This document shows, piece by piece, positions 9,694 to 19,368 of a stretch of 64,000 bases of DNA. Positions within the stretch are counted from its first letter, which is position 1. Each line of letters starts with the position of its first letter. This DNA is from Arenibacter algicola (GTDB lineage: Bacteria; Bacteroidota; Bacteroidia; Flavobacteriales; Flavobacteriaceae), in contig NZ_JAHKPO010000001.1 in assembly GCF_018860365.1 (NCBI RefSeq), forward strand, positions 186,001 to 250,000. The letters run 5' to 3'. Under the pieces are notes generated by a model. The model saw nothing but the letters and a program-made list of their open reading frames with translations, was not told where the DNA came from and ran no database searches. The position numbers and the translations under genes are program-made.

Positions 9694-10518
9694 TTATTTC
9701 TTTCTACGTTCTAAAATATACTTGTTGGTACTCTTGGTCTTGGAACGGGTCCTGTAACCTTTTGCAGGAATTCCGTTTCTAGATCTAGGATGACCTCCAG
9801 AAGCCCTACCTTCTCCACCACCCATGGGGTGATCAACAGGGTTCATCGCTACCGGTCTTGTTCTTGGTCTTCTTCCCAACCATCTACTTCTACCAGCCTT
9901 CCCTGACACCAATAACTGATGATCCGAGTTGGATACTGCACCTATAGTGGCCAAACAATCTGCTAAAACCAATCTGGTTTCACCTGATGGCAATTTAATG
10001 GTAACAAACTTACCGTCCTTCGCCATTAACTGAGCAAATGTACCGGCACTTCTTGCCATTACCGCTCCTTGTCCAGGACGCAATTCAATTCCCGAAATGA
10101 TAGTACCCAAAGGTATTTCACTCAAAGGAAGTGCATTCCCGATTTCTGGAGCAACCCCGGCACCAGAAGATACTTCTTGTCCAACTTGTAAACCGTTTGG
10201 AGCAATTACATATCTCTTTTCGCCATCGGTATATACCAATAATGCTATAAAAGCTGTTCTGTTTGGATCGTACTGAATTGATTCAACAGTGGCAGCAACT
10301 CCTTGCTTCTCCCTTTTGAAATCAATAACACGATACCTTCTCTTATGACCTCCACCTTTTTGGCGCATGGTCATTTTTCCTTGACTGTTTCTACCTCCCG
10401 ACTTTTTTAACGGAGCAAGCAAGCTTTTTTCCGGCTTATCAGTAGTAATGGCGTCAAATCCGTTTACTACTCTAAAACGCTGCCCAGGAGTGATTGGTTT
10501 TAATTTTCTAACTGACAT
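9694..10518 (-). CDS. rplB: 50S ribosomal protein L2
   Basis: Core protein of the large subunit needed for subunit joining and peptidyl transfer. The 274 residues include [20 protein letters not shown] in the N-terminal part and the [15 protein letters not shown] loop with the functional histidine. It lies nine bases after rplW. Confidence 0.98.
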   Translation of the reverse strand: MSVRKLKPITPGQRFRVVNGFDAITTDKPEKSLLAPLKKSGGRNSQGKMTMRQKGGGHKRRYRVIDFKREKQGVAATVESIQYDPNRTAFIALLVYTDGEKRYVIAPNGLQVGQEVSSGAGVAPEIGNALPLSEIPLGTIISGIELRPGQGAVMARSAGTFAQLMAKDGKFVTIKLPSGETRLVLADCLATIGAVSNSDHQLLVSGKAGRSRWLGRRPRTRPVAMNPVDHPMGGGEGRASGGHPRSRNGIPAKGYRTRSKTKSTNKYILERRKK

Positions 10519-10527
10519 TTTTTGTCT

Positions 10528-10818
10528 TTATAGATTACTGTAAAAATCAATAATATCTCCTTCTGCTACATCAACAATGGCTTTTTTGAAACCACTTGTC
10601 TTTCCGTGCTGTACACCAGTCTTGGTGTAACGCGACTTGCGCGAAGGACCATAATTCATTGTTCGAACTTTATCGACAGAAACACCATAAGTTGCTTCCA
10701 CTGCTTCCTTAATCTGAATCTTGTTGGCTTTTGGATCAACAAAAAAACCATAACGATTGTGCAACTCGCTATCAGCAGTCATTTTTTCCGTAATAATTGG
10801 CTTTATCAACACACCCAT
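10528..10818 (-). CDS. rplW: 50S ribosomal protein L23
   Basis: Docking site at the tunnel exit for trigger factor and signal recognition particle. The 96 residues start MGVLIKPIITEKMT, show FFVDPKANKIQIKEAVEATY and the NYGPSRKSRYTKTG extended loop. It is seven bases after rplD. Confidence 0.98.
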   Translation of the reverse strand: MGVLIKPIITEKMTADSELHNRYGFFVDPKANKIQIKEAVEATYGVSVDKVRTMNYGPSRKSRYTKTGVQHGKTSGFKKAIVDVAEGDIIDFYSNL

Positions 10819-10825
10819 GGTTCGC

Positions 10826-11455
10826 TTATTTAATTAAGTTCGATTCGATTCCTTCCAAAGAACCTTCCAACAACACTAGGTTGTTAGCGTTTAATATTTT
10901 GTAAGTGCTTAATTCTGAGTTAGTTATAACCTCAGAACGCTCTAAATTGCGTGAGGACAAATATACGTTATTATTTGAATCACCCAACACAATTAAGGAT
11001 TTTTTATTCTCCAAGCCCAAAGACTTCAAAATTTGCTTAAAATCCTTAGTTTTTGGCGTTTCAAAATTGAAATCCTCAACCACAACTATAGCATTGTCTT
11101 TTGACTTCAAAGTCAAGGCAGACCTTCTGGCCAAACGCTTAACATTCTTGTTCAATTTTTGCTTATAATCCTTTGGTCTTGGCCCAAAAATACGTCCACC
11201 ACCTCTAAACACCGGAGACTTAATACTACCCGCACGAGCAGTACCTGTACCCTTTTGTTTTTTGATCTTTCTTGTACTACCTGCTATTTCAGCACGCTCT
11301 TTGGATTTGTGCGTACCCTGTCTTTGGTGTGCCAAATATTGCTTAACATCCAAATAAACAGCATGATTGTTTGGTTCTATTGCGAATACAGCGTCCGAAA
11401 GCTCAACCTTTCTACCTGTTTCTTTTCCCTTTATATCTAAAACTGCTACCTTCAT
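10826..11455 (-). CDS. rplD: 50S ribosomal protein L4
   Basis: Lines the peptide tunnel; in gamma-proteobacteria it also represses the S10 operon. The 209 residues hold the loop region [20 protein letters not shown] and [19 protein letters not shown]. Its ATG overlaps the rplC stop by one base (TAATG), so translation is probably coupled. Confidence 0.98.
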   Translation of the reverse strand: MKVAVLDIKGKETGRKVELSDAVFAIEPNNHAVYLDVKQYLAHQRQGTHKSKERAEIAGSTRKIKKQKGTGTARAGSIKSPVFRGGGRIFGPRPKDYKQKLNKNVKRLARRSALTLKSKDNAIVVVEDFNFETPKTKDFKQILKSLGLENKKSLIVLGDSNNNVYLSSRNLERSEVITNSELSTYKILNANNLVLLEGSLEGIESNLIK

Positions 11456-12075
11456 TACTTCTCAATAGTTACGTAAGCGTTCTTATGACCAGGAACACAA
11501 CCTTTTACTACTAAAAGGTTCTTCTCTGGAACAATCTTTAATACTCTTAGGTTCTGAACGGTAACCCTATCGCTACCCATTCTACCGGCCATTTTCATTC
11601 CCTTAAAAACTCTTGCAGGATATGAAGCAGCACCAATGGAACCTGGAGCCCTTAACCTATTGTGCTGACCGTGGGTTGATTGACCAACACCGCCGAAGCC
11701 GTGTCTTTTAACAACACCTTGAAAACCTTTACCTTTAGAGGTACCGATTACATCAACAAATTCTCCTTCCACAAAAAGGTCAACTCCAAGAGTATCCCCT
11801 AATTTGTGCGCACCTTCTTCAAAATACCTGAATTCCATGACTTTTTTCTTAGGAGAAGCTCCTGCTTTTTTAAAGTGACCTGTAGCCGCTTTATTAGCAC
11901 GTTTTTCTGCCTTGTCATCGAAACCAAGCTGAAGGGCATTGTACCCGTCCACCTCTTCGGTTCTGACTTGGGTAACTACGCATGGTCCAGCTTCGATTAC
12001 TGTACATGGAATATTCTTTCCATTTTCATCGAAAATGCTGGTCATACCTATTTTTCTACCTATTAACCCAGACAT
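11455..12075 (-). CDS. rplC: 50S ribosomal protein L3
   Basis: Early assembly protein that reaches the peptidyl transferase centre. The 206 residues start [15 protein letters not shown], with the [19 protein letters not shown] signature and a [18 protein letters not shown] loop bearing the usual methylated Gln. It is the first gene after the 159-base gap that separates it from rpsJ. Confidence 0.98.
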   Translation of the reverse strand: MSGLIGRKIGMTSIFDENGKNIPCTVIEAGPCVVTQVRTEEVDGYNALQLGFDDKAEKRANKAATGHFKKAGASPKKKVMEFRYFEEGAHKLGDTLGVDLFVEGEFVDVIGTSKGKGFQGVVKRHGFGGVGQSTHGQHNRLRAPGSIGAASYPARVFKGMKMAGRMGSDRVTVQNLRVLKIVPEKNLLVVKGCVPGHKNAYVTIEK

Positions 12076-12118
12076 ATTTATAATTGATTATTAATTAATT
12101 ACTATTTAAATTATCGAC

Positions 12119-12151
12119 AAAAAAACAGGGTCAAAAAACAATTCAACCCTG
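12119..12151 (-). terminator. candidate attenuator/terminator between rpsJ and rplC
   Basis: On the minus strand CAGGGT (12151-12146) pairs with ACCCTG (12131-12126) across a 14-base loop and is followed at once by seven U. This has intrinsic terminator form but with only six pairs. It lies in the 159-base gap where the str part would end and the S10 part begin, so it may attenuate rather than stop transcription. Confidence 0.45.
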
Positions 12152-12199
12152 AATATATTTTTTTCCGTTTTTCCTTCGCGAAACGCTCGGGACATGTCT

Positions 12200-12220
12200 T
12201 TCATAATTTCGAATTATGAA
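12200..12220. repeat. short inverted repeat after rpsJ
   Basis: TTCATAATT and AATTATGAA form a perfect nine-pair palindrome around TCG, 15 bases past the rpsJ stop codon. No U-run follows on the minus strand. It may be an RNA-stability or processing hairpin between rpsJ and rplC. Confidence 0.4.
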
Positions 12221-12234
12221 TTCCGAAATCAGAA

Positions 12235-12540
12235 CTATACCTTGATCTCAACCTCAACACCACTAGGAAGTTCCAACTTCATTAGGGCATCAATGGTCTT
12301 TGATGAAGAGCTGTATATATCCAAAAGCCTTTTGTAAGAACTTAATTGGAACTGCTCTCTTGCTTTCTTATTTACGTGCGGTGAACGCAAAACAGTAAAT
12401 ATTTTCTTATGTGTTGGCAAAGGAATTGGTCCAGTTACCACCGCACCTGTAGTCTTTACCGTTTTTACGATCTTCTCAGCAGATTTATCTACCAAGTTAT
12501 GGTCGTACGACTTTAATTTTATTCTAATTTTTTGACTCAT
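12235..12540 (-). CDS. rpsJ: 30S ribosomal protein S10
   Basis: Head protein of the small subunit and, in other bacteria, NusE of the antitermination complex. The 101 residues start [20 protein letters not shown] and include the [28 protein letters not shown] signature, given as [10 protein letters not shown] and [12 protein letters not shown]. It is 11 bases after fusA. Confidence 0.98.
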   Translation of the reverse strand: MSQKIRIKLKSYDHNLVDKSAEKIVKTVKTTGAVVTGPIPLPTHKKIFTVLRSPHVNKKAREQFQLSSYKRLLDIYSSSSKTIDALMKLELPSGVEVEIKV

Positions 12541-12551
12541 CTTAGTACGAT

Positions 12552-14684
12552 TTAAGCTGTTAATCCTTTTGCTTTCTTGATAACCTCTTCTGAAATATTG
12601 GATGGTGTTTCAGCGTAATGTGAAAATTCCATTGTAGAAGTTGCCCTACCAGAAGACAAAGTTCTCAAAGAAGTTACATATCCAAACATTTCGGACAATG
12701 GCACTGTACCTTTAATTACTTTGGCACCTGCTCTGTCATCCATGTTGGTAACAGTTCCCCTTCTACGGTTCAAGTCACCTACTATATCACCCATGTTTTC
12801 TTCAGGAGTCAAAACCTCCAATTTCATGATAGGCTCCATAACTACAGCACCTGCAGCTTTTCCAGCAGCTTTATAACCCATTTTGGCAGCCAATTCAAAA
12901 GATAGCGCATCAGAATCCACAGGGTGGAAAGATCCATCCTTAAGAACCACTTTCATTCTATCCATTTCATAACCGGCCAATGGTCCATTTTTCATAGCAG
13001 CTGTAAATCCTTTTTCAACAGGACCGATAAATTCTTTTGGTATACGACCACCTTTGATCTCATCAACAAACTGTAAACCAGTTCCAGCAAAATCATCATC
13101 AGCAGGTCCCATCTCAAAGACGATATCACCAAATTTACCACGACCACCAGATTGCTTTTTGTAAACCTCTCTATGAGCAGCCGTCTTGGTCAATGCTTCT
13201 TTATATTCAACTTGTGGCTCACCTTGACTTACTTCAACCTTAAACTCACGTCTTAAACGGTCAACAATAATATCCAAGTGAAGCTCACCCATACCGGAAA
13301 TAATAGTTTGACCGGATGCTTCATCTGTTTTTACTTGGAAAGTTGGATCTTCTTCAGCCAATTTAGCCAAAGCCATTCCCAATTTATCAACGTCAGCTTT
13401 TGTTTTGGGCTCTACCGCAATACCGATAACCGGATCAGGGAAGTTCATACTTTCCAAAACAATTGGGTGTTTTTCATCAGACAAGGTATCCCCGGTCTTA
13501 ATATCCTTAAACCCAACAGCTGCACCTATATCCCCAGCCTCAATATACTCCACTGCATTTTGCTTGTTGGCATGCATTTGGTAAATCCTGGAAATACGCT
13601 CCTTGTTTCCTGAACGATTGTTCAATACATAAGAACCAGCATCCAATCTACCTGAATAAGCCCTAAAGAATGCCAAACGACCTACAAAAGGATCAGTAGC
13701 TATCTTAAATGCCAAGGCAGCAAATGGCTCCTTAACACTTGGCTTCCTGGACTCAGGCTTTTCAGTGTCAGGATTAGTACCTACAATAGCATCCTTATCC
13801 AAAGGTGATGGCAAGTAGCGACATACGGCATCCAATAAAAATTGAACCCCTTTGTTCTTAAATGAAGAACCACAGATCATAGGTATGATACTCATATCCA
13901 TAACAGCAGCCCTTAAAGCAGCGTGTACTTCATCTTCGGTAATGGAATCTTCGTCTTCGAAGAATTTTTCCATTAAAGTTTCATCATACTCGGCAACAGC
14001 CTCGATCAAAGCAGCTCTGTATTCCCTAACCTCATCTTTCATGTCGGCCGGAATATCCACTACATCAAAAGTACCACCAAAGTTTTCCTCGTGCCATACA
14101 ATTGCACGGTTCTTAACCAAGTCAACTACACCTCTAAAATCAGCTTCATCACCTATAGGCAATACAATTGGCACTGCATTGGATTTCAACATCTCCCTAA
14201 CCTGCTTACACACGTTTAAGAAGTTAGATCCTTGACGGTCCATTTTATTAACAAAGCCCATTCTTGGCACTTTGTAGTTATCTGCCAATCTCCAGTTAGT
14301 TTCTGATTGTGGCTCAACACCATCAACCGCACTAAATAAGAATACCAGACCATCCAATACCCTTAAGGAACGGTTTACCTCAACGGTAAAATCAACGTGT
14401 CCCGGAGTATCTATAATATTAAAGTGATAAGGCTTGGTCTCATCTATAACGGCCCCATTTTTCATCGGGAAATTCCATTCACAGGTAGTAGCAGCAGAAG
14501 TAATGGTAATACCCCTTTCCTGCTCCTGCTCCATCCAGTCCATCGTAGCCGCACCATCGTGCACCTCACCTATTTTATGACTAACTCCCGTATAGAACAA
14601 AATCCTTTCGGTAGTAGTTGTTTTTCCAGCATCAATATGTGCTGCAATTCCAATATTTCTTGTATATTTTAAATCTCTTGCCAT
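12552..14684 (-). CDS. fusA: elongation factor G
   Basis: GTPase that drives translocation of the ribosome. The 710 residues show the P loop [15 protein letters not shown] (about 16-30), DTPGHVDF, and NKMDR of the G domain, then domains II-V ending with [20 protein letters not shown]. It lies between rpsG (nine-base gap) and rpsJ. The EF-Tu gene that often follows fusA is missing from this operon. Confidence 0.98.
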   Translation of the reverse strand: MARDLKYTRNIGIAAHIDAGKTTTTERILFYTGVSHKIGEVHDGAATMDWMEQEQERGITITSAATTCEWNFPMKNGAVIDETKPYHFNIIDTPGHVDFTVEVNRSLRVLDGLVFLFSAVDGVEPQSETNWRLADNYKVPRMGFVNKMDRQGSNFLNVCKQVREMLKSNAVPIVLPIGDEADFRGVVDLVKNRAIVWHEENFGGTFDVVDIPADMKDEVREYRAALIEAVAEYDETLMEKFFEDEDSITEDEVHAALRAAVMDMSIIPMICGSSFKNKGVQFLLDAVCRYLPSPLDKDAIVGTNPDTEKPESRKPSVKEPFAALAFKIATDPFVGRLAFFRAYSGRLDAGSYVLNNRSGNKERISRIYQMHANKQNAVEYIEAGDIGAAVGFKDIKTGDTLSDEKHPIVLESMNFPDPVIGIAVEPKTKADVDKLGMALAKLAEEDPTFQVKTDEASGQTIISGMGELHLDIIVDRLRREFKVEVSQGEPQVEYKEALTKTAAHREVYKKQSGGRGKFGDIVFEMGPADDDFAGTGLQFVDEIKGGRIPKEFIGPVEKGFTAAMKNGPLAGYEMDRMKVVLKDGSFHPVDSDALSFELAAKMGYKAAGKAAGAVVMEPIMKLEVLTPEENMGDIVGDLNRRRGTVTNMDDRAGAKVIKGTVPLSEMFGYVTSLRTLSSGRATSTMEFSHYAETPSNISEEVIKKAKGLTA

Positions 14685-14693
14685 TTCTGCTTA

Positions 14694-15170
14694 TTAAAAT
14701 CTAAAGTGTGAGAATGCCTTATTGGCCTCAGCCATTTTATGAGTATCCACTCTTTTCTTAACAGCAGCACCTTCTTCTTTTGATGCAGCCAAAATTTCCC
14801 CTGCCAATTTTTGCGACATGGCCTTTTCATTTCTCTTACGAGAATAACTGATAAGCCATTTCATTGCGGTTGAAATTTTTCGGTCTGGTCTGATCTGCAT
14901 AGGAATCTGAAAAGTAGCTCCTCCTACCCTTCTACTTCTTACCTCTACATGAGGCATAACATTGGACAATGCATCTTTCCAAAGCTCCAATGCTGTTTTT
15001 TCTTCGTCTGTCTTTTTCTCTTCTACGATATCTATAGCATCGTAAAAAACTTTAAAGGCTACCGACTTCTTACCATCCCACATCATCATATTAACAAAAC
15101 GGGTCACCAATTGGTCATTAAACCTTGGATCTGGTAAAAGTGGTCTCTTTTTTGCCTGCTTTTTTCTCAT
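14694..15170 (-). CDS. rpsG: 30S ribosomal protein S7
   Basis: Initiates assembly of the 30S head and contacts tRNA in the E site. The 158 residues start [17 protein letters not shown], with [21 protein letters not shown] as the family signature, cited in parts ([13 protein letters not shown]). It is separated from rpsL by a 77-base spacer in which I see no clear structure. Confidence 0.98.
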   Translation of the reverse strand: MRKKQAKKRPLLPDPRFNDQLVTRFVNMMMWDGKKSVAFKVFYDAIDIVEEKKTDEEKTALELWKDALSNVMPHVEVRSRRVGGATFQIPMQIRPDRKISTAMKWLISYSRKRNEKAMSQKLAGEILAASKEEGAAVKKRVDTHKMAEANKAFSHFRF

Positions 15171-15247
15171 TTCTTCTTTTTGAGTTAATGGTCAATAGTC
15201 AAATACCAAAGAACTTACTCCTTTAATAAATAACTCTTAACAAATTT

Positions 15248-15622
15248 TTACTTCTTAGGGCGTTTTGCTCCGTATTTAGATCTACGTTGTGTCCTTCCAG
15301 CAACACCTGCTGTATCCAAGGCACCTCTTACGATATGATACCTAACTCCTGGCAAATCCTTTACCCTTCCGCCTCTTACTAATACTATCGAGTGCTCTTG
15401 TAAATTGTGACCCTCACCTGGTATGTAGGCGTTAACTTCCTTCCCGTTGGTCAACCTTACCCTTGCAACTTTACGCATTGCAGAGTTTGGTTTCTTAGGA
15501 GTGGTAGTATAAACACGTGTACATACACCTCTTCTTTGAGGACACGAATCCAAAGCAGCCGATTTACTCTTCTTAGTAATCGTGACTCTTCCTTTTCGTA
15601 CTAATTGTGAAATTGTTGGCAT
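15248..15622 (-). CDS. rpsL: 30S ribosomal protein S12
   Basis: Decoding-site protein. I choose the start [11 protein letters not shown] (ATG at 15620-15622; 124 residues); the longer frame begins at a TTG inside the promoter. The streptomycin-related lysines look wild type: [11 protein letters not shown] with Lys43, and [14 protein letters not shown]. It is the first gene of the translation block. Confidence 0.98.
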   Translation of the reverse strand: MPTISQLVRKGRVTITKKSKSAALDSCPQRRGVCTRVYTTTPKKPNSAMRKVARVRLTNGKEVNAYIPGEGHNLQEHSIVLVRGGRVKDLPGVRYHIVRGALDTAGVAGRTQRRSKYGAKRPKK

Positions 15623-15667
15623 ACTATTTTTGTATAATAAAAACTTAACCCCTCTTTTAAGGGCTGG

Positions 15668-15698
15668 CAAATGTAGTAATTATTCACAATAATTCAAA
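15668..15698 (-). promoter_or_regulatory. promoter of the rpsL operon
   Basis: On the minus strand TTTG (15698-15695) is followed after exactly 19 bases by TACATTTG (15675-15668). This fits the Bacteroidota primary sigma consensus TTTG / TAnnTTTG. The -7 element ends 45 bases before the rpsL ATG. Confidence 0.75.
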
Positions 15699-16138
15699 CC
15701 CTACGCTATTTATTTTTTATATTTTTTATCCGCAACATATTCAGTAGGTCAGAATTAGATCTAATTACACCTTTTAATGAAGATTCAAAAGAACTAAAAA
15801 TGACTTATCCGTGATCATGAAATTTAAACCAAAACAAGTCAAAAACAGAGAATAAACACAATACAATTCAACCATATTTTAATACATTCTCAGCTTAATC
15901 GATTAATCACAAAGAATAACATAATCAAAACCTCGAATAGCTCCCAATAATTGTGATTATTGCGAATTTGTCAATATATTAACGTGTTTTATGAAAAAAA
16001 ATCCTACAAATAAGTCAGACTAATGTTTTAAATGTAAAAATATCACATACTAATGTGTTAAAAATTCATAATTAACCTCCCAAACAGACTTTTTTAACAT
16101 TATTTTATTATGCGTGCATAAGAAATATGCCCAAAAGC

Positions 16139-16169
16139 TTGTTTTATTAACAGAGATTTAAGATTTTTG
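16139..16169 (+). promoter_or_regulatory. candidate susC promoter
   Basis: TTG at 16139-16141 and GATTTTTG at 16162-16169 are separated by 20 bases. The -7 element differs from TAnnTTTG at one position. The susC ATG follows 26 bases later. The palindrome at 16108-16121 lies about 17 bases upstream of the -33 element, a good place for an activator. Confidence 0.45.
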
Positions 16170-16195
16170 CAGTTGCTAATTCAAATAATCATAAA

Positions 16196-19100
16196 ATGAA
16201 AACAAAGTTAAGTGGAATCCTAACGCTATTCCTAGCGTTGATTGTGCAATTATCCTTTGCACAAGAAAAAACGATTTCAGGTACGGTTACGGACCAAGAC
16301 GGCCTGCCGCTCCCTGGAGTGAACATCCTAGTAGAGGGAACTACAACTGGAACCCAAACAGATTTTGATGGACTTTACTCCATCGATGCAAGCGTTGGGC
16401 AAGTTTTGGTATTCTCTTATATAGGTCAAAAAAATGCTAGTATGACAGTCGGTGCCAGTAACACCATTGACATCCAATTGGAGGAGGATGCGCAGGCTTT
16501 GGAAGAAGTGGTCGTTACGGCATTCGGGATTAAAAGAAAGCCCAAATCCTTAGGGTATTCGGTTGCATCCGTAAAATCGGAAGATATCACAGAGAATTCT
16601 GAACCAGACCTTATACGTTCCCTTAACGGTAAAGTACCTGGAGTTGATGTTAACGTCTCAACCGGGGTTGCCGGAGCTGCTAACAAAATCAATATTCGTG
16701 GAACAACTTCATTTCAAGGAGGAAACCAACCCTTATTTGTTGTAGATGGCACTCCTTATAGTAATGATGAATTGGAAACCTCTGATCAGGTTACCGATAG
16801 TGGTGGTAGCTATGAATCTGGGATATCCTCTTTGGACCCTAATGACATTGCCAATGTTGAAGTGCTAAAAGGCGCTGTGGCTGCTGCACTATACGGCTCA
16901 AGAGCCGTTAATGGGGTTATTGTTATCACAACAAAGTCAGGTCAGTCGGGCGGGTTTTCAAATAAGAAATTTGAAGTCTCCCTGAATAGCGGGCTGTATT
17001 TTGAGAAAATAGCCAACCTTCCTGAATATCAGAATACTTACGGTAACGGAACCAACTTTAATTATAACAATGCCAATGGTTCTTGGGGTGCCAGATTTGA
17101 CTCCCTGGAAACCATTCCTACCTGGGGACCTTTATTATCAGCTTTCCCAGATCTATTTGGACCAACGGTTCCCTATGTAGCACAACCGAACAATGTTAAG
17201 GATTTGTTCAGGACCGGTATTGTCAGAGATAATTCGATTAACGTGAGTACGGCGAACGAAAATTCAAATTTTAGCCTAACCCTTTCCAATCTTGATCAAG
17301 AAGGATATATCCCTTACAACACATACAAAAGGACCAATATTTCTACAGGGGGTAATTTTAAACTGGAAAATGGTTTAAGGATCGGAGCCAATTTAAGCTA
17401 TTCCGATAGCGAACAAGTAGGTGCTTTCTTTGGAGAAAATCAATACGCAGGAGCAGCTTCCTCCTTTGCAAGAACAATGGTGCTAGGAAGGACCTGGGAT
17501 TTCAACTTACCTTATGAGCACCCAGTAACAGGAGCACCTGTAGTTCCGAACGGTGGTTATGACCACCCTTTATGGTCCTGGAAACACAACCAGATTATAA
17601 GTAGTGTTAATAGAACTGTCGCCAATGTAAATTTTTCCTATGACTTTAACGACCACATTAATGCGAGATATCAATTAGGTATCAATAAGTATGACTTGGG
17701 GAGGGTTGAAATCACAGACAAGGGTTCTAGGGCCGCCGCTGGCATAGGCCAAGTAAGAACCCAAGATTACGACAGTGAAGAAATTGAATCTACATTCCTA
17801 GTTACCTTTAATTATGATTTGGCCCAGGATCTGAACCTAAACTTAATGGTAGGTAACAATGTAAACCAAAAATCTACCCACAACGTTGGCTATACAGGTA
17901 CAGGCCTTATCGCCGATGATATATTTACCATTAAAAATACGGCCAACGTAACAGCAGATTTTAATGATACTACGAGAAAAAGGATAGTAGGTGTTTTTGG
18001 TGATATGGGGCTAAACTATAAGGATTATTTGTTCTTAAATGCCACCGCCAGAAATGATTGGTCTTCAACTTTACCAAAAAATGGCAACAGTTTCCTATAT
18101 CCATCCGTTTCCTCATCATTTATTTTTACCGATGCCTTTGACATTGGTGGCGATATTCTGAACTACGGTAAAATTAGAGGTGGTTGGGCCAACGTTGGCC
18201 GTGATGCCGATGCATATCAAATCAACAAGGTATATGGCCTAGGCGACGTATATGCCGGACAACCTGTTGTATTTTTACCAACCACCTTGGGGAACCCCGA
18301 CTTGGTTCCTGAAAACACAGAGGAATTCGAAATTGGCGCCGATCTAGAGTTTTTGAATAGACGCTTTATGATTGATTTCACTTGGTACCAGAAGACCACG
18401 ACCGACTTGATTTCTGAAGTAAATGTTCCAACATCTACAGGTTACACCTCATTCTTGACCAATATTGGTGAAATGGAAAACAAGGGAGTTGAAATTGGAT
18501 TGACACTGATACCCGTAAGAACCGAAAACTTTAGCTGGACATCCTTTACTTCGTTTACCAAAAACAGAAATGAGGTTAAAGAATTGATTGATGGATTGGA
18601 AAGATTTCCAATTGATGTTAATCAAATTGCCTATGTACAAAAAGGACAGCCATTTGGTGTTTTTTATGGCACGGCTTTCGCCAGGGATGATGAGGGCAAC
18701 TATCTTATTGAAGAAGGGAGCGGTGGTATTCTACAAGCTACGTCAGATGCGGTTGTAGGAGACCCGACACCCGATTTTAAAATTGGGTTCACCAACACTC
18801 TCAAATATAAAACTCTTAGTTTAAGAGCTCAGGTTGATTGGAAAGAAGGAGGGGATTTTTCCTCATCAGGTTTGGCTGCATTATTGGGTAGAGGGGTAAC
18901 CAAGGATACCGAAGACCGGGAACGCACCTTTATAATACCTGGTTTTTATGGTAATCCAACTACGGGAGAACCTATTTTGGACGGTTCAGGAAACAAAATT
19001 CCGAACACCACACAAATTACAATGAACAACCTATATTTCTCGCCTACCACTACTGGTAATACTTTTGGTATTAACACAGTAGATGAGGGCACCATTTATG

Positions 19101-19357
19101 ATGGTACCGTGTTTAGGTTAAGGGAAGTTGCCTTGGCATATGATTTACCCAAAAAATTTCTTGAGAAAACATTTATTGGTTCTTTATCCATCGCCCTAAT
19201 TGGTAATAATCTTTGGTATTTTGCGCCAAATGTACCTAAGTACACCAATTATGACCCTGACGTAAATGCCTATGGAGCATCCAACTTACAAGGCATTGAA
19301 ACTCAATCTGCGCCAAGTTCCAAAAGATATGGTTTTAAGATTAATGTAACATTTTAA
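16196..19357 (+). CDS. SusC/RagA-type TonB-linked outer membrane protein
   Basis: TonB-dependent importer that works with the SusD-like lipoprotein encoded next. The 1053 residues begin with a signal peptide (MKTKLSGILTLFLALIVQL, cleavage probably after FA at 22), then a carboxypeptidase-regulatory-like domain (about 26-100, GTVTDQDGLPLPGVNILVEG). A SusC-type junction EEVVVTAFG follows, then the plug with VEVLKGAVAAALYGSRAVNG and a 22-strand barrel ending in phenylalanine (INVTF). The substrate cannot be told: no glycoside hydrolase, peptidase, sigma/anti-sigma or hybrid regulator gene is nearby. Confidence 0.95.
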   Translation: MKTKLSGILTLFLALIVQLSFAQEKTISGTVTDQDGLPLPGVNILVEGTTTGTQTDFDGLYSIDASVGQVLVFSYIGQKNASMTVGASNTIDIQLEEDAQALEEVVVTAFGIKRKPKSLGYSVASVKSEDITENSEPDLIRSLNGKVPGVDVNVSTGVAGAANKINIRGTTSFQGGNQPLFVVDGTPYSNDELETSDQVTDSGGSYESGISSLDPNDIANVEVLKGAVAAALYGSRAVNGVIVITTKSGQSGGFSNKKFEVSLNSGLYFEKIANLPEYQNTYGNGTNFNYNNANGSWGARFDSLETIPTWGPLLSAFPDLFGPTVPYVAQPNNVKDLFRTGIVRDNSINVSTANENSNFSLTLSNLDQEGYIPYNTYKRTNISTGGNFKLENGLRIGANLSYSDSEQVGAFFGENQYAGAASSFARTMVLGRTWDFNLPYEHPVTGAPVVPNGGYDHPLWSWKHNQIISSVNRTVANVNFSYDFNDHINARYQLGINKYDLGRVEITDKGSRAAAGIGQVRTQDYDSEEIESTFLVTFNYDLAQDLNLNLMVGNNVNQKSTHNVGYTGTGLIADDIFTIKNTANVTADFNDTTRKRIVGVFGDMGLNYKDYLFLNATARNDWSSTLPKNGNSFLYPSVSSSFIFTDAFDIGGDILNYGKIRGGWANVGRDADAYQINKVYGLGDVYAGQPVVFLPTTLGNPDLVPENTEEFEIGADLEFLNRRFMIDFTWYQKTTTDLISEVNVPTSTGYTSFLTNIGEMENKGVEIGLTLIPVRTENFSWTSFTSFTKNRNEVKELIDGLERFPIDVNQIAYVQKGQPFGVFYGTAFARDDEGNYLIEEGSGGILQATSDAVVGDPTPDFKIGFTNTLKYKTLSLRAQVDWKEGGDFSSSGLAALLGRGVTKDTEDRERTFIIPGFYGNPTTGEPILDGSGNKIPNTTQITMNNLYFSPTTTGNTFGINTVDEGTIYDGTVFRLREVALAYDLPKKFLEKTFIGSLSIALIGNNLWYFAPNVPKYTNYDPDVNAYGASNLQGIETQSAPSSKRYGFKINVTF

Positions 19358-19368
19358 TAAAAAGAACT

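Larger units (their letters stand above)
15623..16195. other. 573-base divergent intergenic region
   Basis: Lies between the outward-facing rpsL and susC genes and codes for nothing I can support. The rpsL end holds the promoter listed above. The susC side has two near-identical direct repeats, ACTAATGTTTTAAA (16018-16031) and ACTAATGTGTTAAA (16050-16063), a reversed relative near 16093-16103, and the imperfect palindrome TTATGCGTGCATAA (16108-16121), which could be regulator sites. Confidence 0.5.
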
